13,387 nt of DNA from Bacteroidota bacterium (GTDB lineage: Bacteria > Bacteroidota > Rhodothermia > Rhodothermales > UBA10348), in the NCBI GenBank assembly GCA_018623785.1, contig JAAZVD010000017.1:1-13387 (forward strand), in the 5' to 3' direction. Of this stretch, positions 7,358 to 13,387 are shown piece by piece. The notes below the pieces were generated by a model, which did not search any database, had not been told where the DNA came from, and saw only the letters and a list, made by a program, of their open reading frames with translations. The translations under genes and the position numbers were made by a program. Position 1 is the first letter of the stretch. Each line of letters opens with the position of its first letter.

Positions 7358-7710
7358 CCTCATCGAACGGCCTTATCACGACGGATCTTGTTGACGGCGA
7401 AGGCTCGGAAGCCACTCCCGGCCAGGTGGTCGAAGTACACTACACCGGATGGCTCTTTCATCCGGATAACGAAGACAACAAGGGGAGAAAATTCGATAGT
7501 TCCCTCGATCGGGGACAGACATTCTCTTTTCGTTTGGGCGGCGGCAGCGTTATCCAGGGATGGGATGAGGGGGTAGCAGGCATGAAGGTCGGCGGCCTCA
7601 GACGTCTCACGATCCCCCCGGAAATGGGCTATGGTGCACGCGGCGCGGGTGGTGTCATTCCACCGCACGCAACCCTGATTTTTGACGTGGAGCTGATTGG
7701 TGTAGGCTGA
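7354..7710 (+). CDS. FKBP-type peptidyl-prolyl cis-trans isomerase, no signal peptide
   Basis: A 118-residue single-domain FKBP. Its ATG overlaps the TGA of the lipoprotein gene (ATGA at 7354-7357), so translation is probably coupled. The core residues are intact: Y30 in VHYTGWL, F47-D48 in [11 protein letters not shown]57, V66-I67 and W70 in [12 protein letters not shown]93 in GYGARG and F110 in [10 protein letters not shown]. It should therefore be catalytically competent, in contrast to the lipoprotein. Length is close to minimal FKBP12 (108 residues). The insertion [10 protein letters not shown] before the Phe-Asp pair is a common bacterial feature. No signal peptide or lipobox is visible, so it should act in the cytoplasm, unless the start is misplaced or it leaves the cell without a signal. 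With its neighbour it forms a two-gene foldase unit; a local duplication is a likely origin. Confidence 0.93.
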   Translation: MTSSNGLITTDLVDGEGSEATPGQVVEVHYTGWLFHPDNEDNKGRKFDSSLDRGQTFSFRLGGGSVIQGWDEGVAGMKVGGLRRLTIPPEMGYGARGAGGVIPPHATLIFDVELIGVG

Positions 7711-7728
7711 GTCCCTTCGCACTTGGAT

Positions 7729-7753
7729 ACGCGCGGGATACCGAGCCGTGCGT
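7729..7753 (+). terminator. Candidate hairpin after the FKBP pair
   Basis: ACGCGCGG (7729-7736) and CCGTGCGT (7746-7753) pair over 8 positions including one G-U, with a 9-base loop, starting 19 bases after the FKBP stop. The stem is GC-rich, as in a terminator, but no T-run follows. It could slow or end transcription between the FKBP pair and the second propeller. A second, smaller hairpin (CGGG-AAG-CCCG, 7783-7793) comes shortly before the next gene. Confidence 0.3.
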
Positions 7754-7837
7754 GAACGGGTGGGATGATGGTAGCGCCTTTGCGGGAAGCCCGTTAGATT
7801 GTGGCCTCTTGTCAACCACCCATCCCTTGTTCGTCCC

Positions 7838-10800
7838 ATGCGGCTCTCCCTCTTTGCCCTATTTCTCGGCCTCATGGCGTTGGTCATTTCCGATACCCGC
7901 GCCCAGTCCATCGACCCTGCCCTTTACGAAGGACTCGACTACCGGCTCGTCGGCCCCTATCGCGGTGGGCGCTCAGCGGCAGTAACCGGCGTGCAGGGTA
8001 AAGACAATCTGTTCTACTTCGGTGCCACAGGCGGCGGCGTCTGGCGCACGAGGGACGGTGGCCAGAGCTGGGAGAACATCTCGGACGGATTCTTCGGCGG
8101 CTCCATAGGGGCGGTGGCGGTGTCCGAATGGGACAACAACGTGATCTATGTAGGTGGCGGCGAAAAGACCATCCGTGGCAACGTGTCCCACGGCTATGGC
8201 ATGTGGAAGTCCGTGGACGCTGGCAAGACCTGGACGGACATCGGGTTGGATGACTCGCGGCACATTGCCCGCATCCGTATCCACCCCAAGAACCCGGATC
8301 TGGTCTACGCAGCCGTAATGGGGCACCTGTTCGGGCCCAACGAGGAACGCGGGGTCTATCGTTCGAAAGACGGCGGCGAAACATGGGATAAAATCCACTA
8401 TGTATCGGACAAGGCAGGTGCCGTGGATCTGCACATGGATCCCACCAACCCCCGCGTGCTGTATGCGTCGATGTGGGAGTTCTATCGGAACCCGTACCAG
8501 ATGTCATCCGGTGGTAAAGATTCCGGTCTCTGGAAATCCACCGACGGCGGCGATACCTGGACGGAACTGACCAACCAGGACAACGGCTTGCCGGGTGGTA
8601 CGCTGGGGATCATTGGTGTGACGGTGTCTCCCGTGAATCCGGATCGAGTGTGGGCCATCGTGGAGCACGACGATGGCGGCGTGTTCCGCAGCGAGAACGG
8701 GGGTGAATCCTGGCGGCGCATCAACACGGACCGCAATCTGCGCCAACGCGCCTGGTACTACACCCGTATCTATGCCGGCACGCAGGACGAGGATGAGGTC
8801 TGGGTCCTTAACGTGGGCCTGTGGCACTCGAAGGATGGCGGCAGTGAGTACGAGCGGGTGGGCACCCCGCACGGCGACCATCACGACTTCTGGATCGATC
8901 CGGACAATGCGGACCGCATTATCGTGGCCGATGACGGCGGCGCGCAGGTGACCTACAACCGCGGCGAAACGTGGTCGACGTATTACAACCAGCCCACGGC
9001 GCAATTCTACCGAGTGCACACGGACAACCATTTCCCCTACCGCATCTACGGCGGCCAGCAGGACAACTCGACCGTGCGCATCCTGCACACATCGAACGGC
9101 CGCAATGAACGCGAATTGGAATCCACAGCCGGTGGCGAAAGCGCCTGGTTGGCCACGCATCCCGAGGACCCGGACATCGTGTACGGTGGGTCCTACGGCG
9201 GATCGTTCTCGGTGGTCAATCACCGCACGGAGCAGTCCCGCTCCATCAACGTCTGGCCGGACAACCCGATGGGACACGGCGCGGAAGGCTTCAAGTACCG
9301 CTTCCAGTGGAATTTCCCCATCATCACGAGCCGGCATGATCCTGACAAAGTCATTGCAACGAGCCAGCATGTGCATGTCTCGAGCAACATGGGGCAGTCC
9401 TGGGAGATCATTTCGCCGGACCTGACCGTCGGCGATCCGTCGACCCTCGGTCCCTCGGGTGGTCCGATTACAAAGGACAACACGGCCGTTGAGTACTACG
9501 CCACGATCTTCACGTTGGCTGAAGGCGAGGAAGAGGGCGTGATCTGGACGGGGTCGGACGACGGTCTGATCCACATTACCCGCGACGGGGGAAAGACGTG
9601 GACGGATGTCACGCCCAATGAGCGCATCTTCCCCGAGTGGATGATGGTCAACGACATGGTGGTTGACCCGCGGAATCCGGGTGGCCTGTACATGGCCGGC
9701 ACGCGGTACAAGTTGGACGACTTCACGCCGTACCTCTACAAGACGGACGACTACGGCGCCTCGTGGGAGCTGATCACGGACGGCATCGACCCGATGCACT
9801 TCACGCGGGCCATCGAAGTGGACCGGGTGCGCGAGGGTCTGCTCTATGCGGGTACAGAAACAGGGATGTACATCTCCTTTGATGATGGCGAGAGTTGGTC
9901 ATCGTTCCAGCAGAACCTCCCCATCGTCCCCATTACGGACCTCGAGTGGAAGGACAACGATCTGGTGGTCGGCACGCAGGGCCGGAGCTTCTGGATCATG
10001 GAAGACTTGTCGGTATTGCAGAAAATCCGGAGCTCGGATCTTACCCGGTCGCATTCCTTCTCCGCGCCCTACCCGATTACGCTGGGTGCCGAGGGGGCCG
10101 TACGTCTGCGCTACTGGTTGCCCGAAGAACGGGATGAGGACCTGACGATGCGCATCCTGGAAAGCGATGGATCGACCATCATCCAGACCTACGATGGGGA
10201 TGATGTGCCGTCGGATGCGGGTGTGAACCAGTTCAACTGGAATATGCGCTACCCGGATGCCGAGTCCTTTCCGGGCCTGATCATGTGGGCAGGCTCCGTG
10301 CGAGGCCCGCAGGCCGTTCCGGGAGACTACGTAGCCAGGCTGATCGTGGGCGATGACTCCACGGACGTCACATTCCGGATCAACCCGGATCCACGTTCCG
10401 AAACGCCCATCGAAGGGCTGCAGGAGAAGTTTGACTTCCTCATTTCCGTGCGCGACAAGCTGACCGAGACGCACCAGGCCATCAAGCAGATCCGTTCCCT
10501 GCGCGATCAGGTGAACGATATCGTGGACCGGATTCCTGCTGATCATCCGGAAGCGGACTCCATCGAGGCGTTTGCCGATCGCATGCTCGAGGGCATGAAG
10601 GAGGTCGAGGAGGCGCTGTATCAGACCAAGAACCAGTCCGGTCAGGATCCGCTCAACTACCCGATTCGCTTGAACAACAAGCTGGCGGCCGTGGGCGGTG
10701 TGACGCGGGGCAACTACCCACCGACAGATCAGGCCTACGAAGTGCGCGACGAGCTCATCCGTCAGATCGATGAGTGGCTTACCAAGCTTGCCGACATCAC

Positions 10801-10873
10801 GTCGTATCAGATGAGCGAATTCGAGGAGATGGTCGACGGCGTGGACCTGCCGGTCATCAAACTGGACAGTTGA
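7838..10873 (+). CDS. Secreted giant VPS10/sortilin-like Asp-box beta-propeller protein (paralogue B)
   Basis: A 1011-residue exported protein. The ATG at 7838 is preferred over 7799 because it starts a compact signal peptide (MRLSLFALFLGLMALVI, cleavage near TRA-QS). Residues 27-725 form a propeller with about 11 Asp-box turns, including TRDGGQSW (71-78), KSVDAGKTW (124-132), KSTDGGDTW (233-241), TRDGGKTW (581-588) and FDDGESW (681-687). It matches paralogue A block by block: RLVGPYRGGRS near the start, LDDSRHIARIRIHPKNPD, SMWEFYRNP, HGDHH (345-349), FYRVHTDNHFPYRIYGGQQDN (as two segments, 390-400 and 401-410), and the end of the propeller GTQGRSFWIMEDL. Then come an Ig/FlgD-like sandwich (about 755-850, ending VPGDYVARLIV) and a helical C-terminal domain with a coiled-coil-like stretch near 860-930. 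It lacks the acidic linker of paralogue A. The location is probably periplasmic or extracellular. No enzymatic activity can be assigned. The following gene is convergent, 33 bases away. Confidence 0.87.
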   Translation: MRLSLFALFLGLMALVISDTRAQSIDPALYEGLDYRLVGPYRGGRSAAVTGVQGKDNLFYFGATGGGVWRTRDGGQSWENISDGFFGGSIGAVAVSEWDNNVIYVGGGEKTIRGNVSHGYGMWKSVDAGKTWTDIGLDDSRHIARIRIHPKNPDLVYAAVMGHLFGPNEERGVYRSKDGGETWDKIHYVSDKAGAVDLHMDPTNPRVLYASMWEFYRNPYQMSSGGKDSGLWKSTDGGDTWTELTNQDNGLPGGTLGIIGVTVSPVNPDRVWAIVEHDDGGVFRSENGGESWRRINTDRNLRQRAWYYTRIYAGTQDEDEVWVLNVGLWHSKDGGSEYERVGTPHGDHHDFWIDPDNADRIIVADDGGAQVTYNRGETWSTYYNQPTAQFYRVHTDNHFPYRIYGGQQDNSTVRILHTSNGRNERELESTAGGESAWLATHPEDPDIVYGGSYGGSFSVVNHRTEQSRSINVWPDNPMGHGAEGFKYRFQWNFPIITSRHDPDKVIATSQHVHVSSNMGQSWEIISPDLTVGDPSTLGPSGGPITKDNTAVEYYATIFTLAEGEEEGVIWTGSDDGLIHITRDGGKTWTDVTPNERIFPEWMMVNDMVVDPRNPGGLYMAGTRYKLDDFTPYLYKTDDYGASWELITDGIDPMHFTRAIEVDRVREGLLYAGTETGMYISFDDGESWSSFQQNLPIVPITDLEWKDNDLVVGTQGRSFWIMEDLSVLQKIRSSDLTRSHSFSAPYPITLGAEGAVRLRYWLPEERDEDLTMRILESDGSTIIQTYDGDDVPSDAGVNQFNWNMRYPDAESFPGLIMWAGSVRGPQAVPGDYVARLIVGDDSTDVTFRINPDPRSETPIEGLQEKFDFLISVRDKLTETHQAIKQIRSLRDQVNDIVDRIPADHPEADSIEAFADRMLEGMKEVEEALYQTKNQSGQDPLNYPIRLNNKLAAVGGVTRGNYPPTDQAYEVRDELIRQIDEWLTKLADITSYQMSEFEEMVDGVDLPVIKLDS

Positions 10874-10889
10874 AACGGCACCATTCCCG

Positions 10890-10918
10890 GGACGTCGACC
10901 GGAAGGTCATGAGCGTCC
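10890..10918. terminator. Candidate bidirectional terminator at convergent junction
   Basis: GGACG (10890-10894) pairs with CGTCC (10914-10918), and inside it GACC (10897-10900) pairs with GGTC (10905-10908) around a GGAA tetraloop of the GNRA type. The structure spans the 33-base gap between the propeller stop (10873) and the end of the minus-strand gene (10907), reaching slightly into the latter. Symmetry and position suit a terminator acting on both strands, but there is no flanking T-run, so the call is tentative. Confidence 0.35.
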
Positions 10919-12355
10919 GTCGTTGATGTCAGCGCCGGGGAGGGCGTCGCGCAGCCGCGCGACGCCCTCATCCGTTACGTTCGTATTCCAAAGATATACG
11001 CCCTCCAGTGCCGGAAAGGCTGCAAGTACATCCAGTGCCGAATCATCCACTCGGGTGCCATACAGGTTGATACGGGTCAGGAAAGGCAGGTTTGCCAGGG
11101 CCTCAAGGCTGCTCCCCGTCACTGCGGTCCGGGAAAGATCCACCGAGGTCAGGTTCGGGAACCGGGAAAGCGCTGCCAGATCTGAATCGGTCACATCGGT
11201 GCCGGAAAGCTCCAACGATATGATATTTGGCGCAAGAGGGTCCAGTCCCTCGGCGCTGAGACAGGAGGCAGCATCACATGCCAGATCCAGGAATGGCTCA
11301 TCCACTGAGACTCGGGTCAGGCGCAGTCCGGTTGCACGCAAAGCAGTTACACTAGCCGTGTCCGGCTCCGCAACGGACAGGGCAAAGACACCTCTCTTGA
11401 TCTCACCCATACCATAGGCCTGCAAGATGGAGCGGATGGAACCGGGCATATCCGCTGCTGCGATCGTTCCGTCAAATCCGGATTCCGAATCGACCCACCA
11501 GCGCAGCAATTCAACGTCGGCATGTGAGAGGGGCTTGGCATCAGGAACAGGCGGCATGGCGCGGCGGTGTTCCATGGGCAGCATGATGCGTTGAATCAGA
11601 AGGCTGGCCTCAGAAGACCCCCACGTTATGAGCGGATCGTCGTCCGTATCGGTCTCGTGGCCCGCAATGGCCTCGGCTGTCGTCAGATCAAGTCCTCCCT
11701 TGGTCCGTCCCTCACCATGACAGGAGGTGCAACGGGCGTGCAGAATGGGTTTTGCAAGGGCGCTGTATACAGAGATGGAATCCGGTCTGGATAGATCGAA
11801 GCGTGTCTCAAGGGTCGGAGCGCCACCAAGGACGGGTTGCAGCAGGACCGGGGCATACTCAGCGGTAAACTGCTTGCCGTGCGTCATTTCCCCTCCTTTA
11901 TGCCCTCCGATGACGAGGCCGGCAACCAACAGGCTCCAAGCAGCCGAGCGCAGGCCGCTTCCAAAGCGTTCAGTGCTCACAAGCAGGATGCCGGCCGCCG
12001 CCAGCGGGATCACAAAGCCCGCCAGACGATGCCAGAACAAGACATCAGCTTGGTATCCGCCCATTTGCATCAGCCACGATCCCGCGGCGGCGGCCGCGAC
12101 TCCGCCCCAGCCACCCAGGACCAGCGCAGCCTGCTCGGTACTGCCTTGATGCTCATCTTTTCGCCACCGCCGCGCCAAAGCCAGAAGACCCGCAAAAAGC
12201 AGGAAGCCAATGGGCAGATGCACGAGCGCCGGATGCTGACGGGCCAGGAAACGCGCGCCGTCCGGCGCACGACCGGCAGGATCAATCAAGAAGAAAATCA
12301 GGCCGAGCGCCACCAGGGTGGCCACGGCATTCCAGAAAGCGGAGCGTTGGGTCAT
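10907..12355 (-). CDS. Membrane-anchored cytochrome c (PSCyt1-type) with leucine-rich-repeat tail
   Basis: A 482-residue inner-membrane protein. The N-terminal 155 residues hold about five membrane helices (near 11-26, 41-61, 77-97, 107-126, 137-152) with ARQHPALVHLPIGFLLFAG, a DUF2231-like motif, and end in GGHKGGEMTHG. Residues about 195-290 form a c-type cytochrome domain of the planctomycete PSCyt1 kind: haem-binding CTSCH at 209-213, KGGLDLTT after it, and a likely axial methionine M267 in RRAMPPVPDA. Five helices from a cytoplasmic N-terminus would place the haem in the periplasm. The tail (377-473) has four 24-25-residue leucine-rich repeats (L-x-L-x-x-T-x-V-T-D pattern). It likely passes electrons in the periplasm, with the repeats as a protein-binding surface. 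Its ATG shares one base with the stop of the upstream DUF1501 gene (TAATG), so the two are translationally coupled. Confidence 0.88.
   Translation of the reverse strand: MTQRSAFWNAVATLVALGLIFFLIDPAGRAPDGARFLARQHPALVHLPIGFLLFAGLLALARRWRKDEHQGSTEQAALVLGGWGGVAAAAAGSWLMQMGGYQADVLFWHRLAGFVIPLAAAGILLVSTERFGSGLRSAAWSLLVAGLVIGGHKGGEMTHGKQFTAEYAPVLLQPVLGGAPTLETRFDLSRPDSISVYSALAKPILHARCTSCHGEGRTKGGLDLTTAEAIAGHETDTDDDPLITWGSSEASLLIQRIMLPMEHRRAMPPVPDAKPLSHADVELLRWWVDSESGFDGTIAAADMPGSIRSILQAYGMGEIKRGVFALSVAEPDTASVTALRATGLRLTRVSVDEPFLDLACDAASCLSAEGLDPLAPNIISLELSGTDVTDSDLAALSRFPNLTSVDLSRTAVTGSSLEALANLPFLTRINLYGTRVDDSALDVLAAFPALEGVYLWNTNVTDEGVARLRDALPGADINDGRS
10937..11227 (-). repeat. Four tandem leucine-rich repeats in the cytochrome gene
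   Basis: Residues 377-473 of the cytochrome protein consist of four units of 24, 24, 24 and 25 residues, with signatures LELSGTDVTD, VDLSRTAVTG, INLYGTRVDD and VYLWNTNVTD. Each unit is about 72 bases, and the copies are diverged at DNA level. A weaker preceding unit may exist near residues 340-360. Such short bacterial repeats usually form a curved solenoid used for protein contact. Confidence 0.75.
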
Positions 12356-13387
12356 TAGGTCAGGATCTCATTTACAACACGACCACCCACATCCGTCAGG
12401 CGAAAATCGCGCCCTTGGAATGGGAACGTCAGGTTTTCGTGATCAAAGCCAAGTTGGTGAAGAATCGTGGCCTGCAGGTCGTGGACGTGGACGCGTCCAC
12501 TCAGAGGCTGATAGCCGATCTCGTCCGTTTCGCCGTACGAGAAACCTCGCTTGACACCGGCACCGGCCAGCCACATCGTGTACACGTCCGAATGGTGATC
12601 GCGTCCCACGAAGGGATTATCCTGACCAGTCCGGTTTTCCAGCATGGGGGTGCGGCCGAATTCTCCACCCCACACGACGAGGGTCTCATCGAGCAGGCCG
12701 CGACGCTTCAGGTCCGTGAGCAGCGCCGTCATGGCCTGATCCGTTTCCTTGCATCGCTCCACAAAGCCGTGGTTCAGGGCCTCGCTTTCGCCTGCGCCGT
12801 GCGAGTCCCATCCCCAGTGGAAGAGCTGCACGAAGCGCACGCCCCGTTCCACCAGCCGCCGGGCCAGCAGGCAGTTGTTGGCAAAGGATACCTTGCCCGG
12901 CTCGATGCCGTACTCGGTCTGGATGGCTTCCGGCTCACTCATGATATCCATCGCCTCTGGGACGGACATCTGCATTCGGAAGGCCAACTCGTATTGGGAG
13001 ATACGGGTCAGGATCTCCGGATCCTGCGTCTCGGCGTATTCCTGCCGATTGATTTCGTTGATGGCCTCGATGCTACGCCGCCGCATGTCACGCGACACGC
13101 CATCGGGATCGGAAAGGAAGAGTACCGGATCGCCGTCCGAACGGCACTGCACACCTTGATAGACGGTCGGGAGGAATCCACTTCCGTAGACAGAGGCACC
13201 TGCACTCGGCGCGGCGGCACCCGAGATGAGCACCACGAAGCCCGGCAGGTTCTGATTCTCGGACCCGAGGCCGTACAGCGCCCAAGATCCCAGTGAAGGC
13301 CGGCCCAGTCGCGGACTGCCCGTGTACATGAAGAGCTGTGCCGGTGCGTGATTGAACTCGTCCGTATGCATCGCCTTCAGGAAGGTC
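12355..13387 (-). CDS. DUF1501 protein, C-terminal part (runs off right edge)
   Basis: The minus-strand frame is open to the window edge: residues TFLKA precede [14 protein letters not shown], so the internal ATG at 13371 is not the true start. About 343 residues are visible and the N-terminal 100-150, which in this family often carry a twin-arginine signal, are missing. DUF1501 proteins belong to the alkaline-phosphatase/sulfatase fold and are common in Planctomycetes. Visible family motifs are [20 protein letters not shown] and [19 protein letters not shown], with Asp, Glu and His residues in the positions of the metal-binding site of that fold. No experimental function is assigned to the family. 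Export is inferred. It overlaps the cytochrome gene by one base (TAATG at 12353-12357) and should be in the same operon; in related genomes a PSCyt1/DUF1549/DUF1553 gene commonly sits next to DUF1501. Confidence 0.92.
   Translation of the reverse strand, partial: TFLKAMHTDEFNHAPAQLFMYTGSPRLGRPSLGSWALYGLGSENQNLPGFVVLISGAAAPSAGASVYGSGFLPTVYQGVQCRSDGDPVLFLSDPDGVSRDMRRRSIEAINEINRQEYAETQDPEILTRISQYELAFRMQMSVPEAMDIMSEPEAIQTEYGIEPGKVSFANNCLLARRLVERGVRFVQLFHWGWDSHGAGESEALNHGFVERCKETDQAMTALLTDLKRRGLLDETLVVWGGEFGRTPMLENRTGQDNPFVGRDHHSDVYTMWLAGAGVKRGFSYGETDEIGYQPLSGRVHVHDLQATILHQLGFDHENLTFPFQGRDFRLTDVGGRVVNEILT

Noticed and set aside
7778..7803. TTTG and TAGATTGTG resembling a Bacteroidota promoter before propeller B
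   Set aside because: The spacing between the two elements is about 12 bases, too short for the usual 19-21, and the -7 match is partial.
8504..9799. Long minus-strand open frame (431 codons) opposite propeller B
   Set aside because: The translation is rich in Arg, Val, His and Asp without fold signatures. It mirrors the codon bias of the real propeller gene.
3551..10873. True sialidase or exo-glycosidase assignment for the propellers
   Set aside because: Asp-boxes are present, but the arginine triad and Tyr/Glu of sialidases cannot be identified. The repeats alone do not show hydrolase activity.
1..13387. Mobile element, CRISPR array, tRNA or rRNA
   Set aside because: No transposase or integrase reading frame, no regularly spaced direct repeats, and no tRNA- or rRNA-like sequence was seen on either strand.

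Overview
This window looks like chromosomal DNA from a marine or environmental Bacteroidota-type bacterium, possibly Rhodothermales/Balneolales-like. This is inferred from three things: moderately high GC, plus-strand genes with no Shine-Dalgarno sequence at the expected distance, and secreted proteins whose signal peptides end in an A-Q cleavage motif. The gene families (giant secreted Asp-box beta-propellers, Gfo/Idh/MocA oxidoreductase, planctomycete-type DUF1501 plus cytochrome) fit a heterotroph with a large envelope proteome. I see no tRNA, rRNA, CRISPR array, insertion sequence or prophage.

Layout. Positions 1-438 (minus) hold the N-terminal part of an unrecognised protein that runs off the left edge. 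A 300-base divergent intergenic region (439-738) carries three copies of an 8-base box, GTCCACTT/AAGTGGAC. Then follows a run of plus-strand genes: a secreted beta-barrel protein of an uncharacterised family (739-2034), a Gfo/Idh/MocA oxidoreductase (2195-3454), a 1088-residue secreted VPS10/sortilin-like beta-propeller (3551-6817), an FKBP-type prolyl isomerase lipoprotein (6893-7357), a second FKBP without a signal peptide overlapping it by four bases (7354-7710), and a second secreted propeller of 1011 residues (7838-10873). The minus-strand block at the right is convergent: a membrane-anchored cytochrome c protein with a leucine-rich-repeat tail (10907-12355) lies downstream of, and overlaps by one base, a DUF1501 protein (12355-13387) whose N-terminus is beyond the right edge.

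How they may work together. The two propellers are clear paralogues: they align block by block, have about 11 Asp-boxes each, and share an HxDHH motif. They flank two FKBP foldases, one of which would be anchored in the envelope. An envelope folding module serving large secreted propellers is the most interesting hypothesis here, but it rests on gene order only. The right-hand pair resembles the DUF1501/PSCyt gene sets of Planctomycetes and some Bacteroidota, where a haem-binding membrane protein and a secreted phosphatase/sulfatase-fold protein are encoded together.
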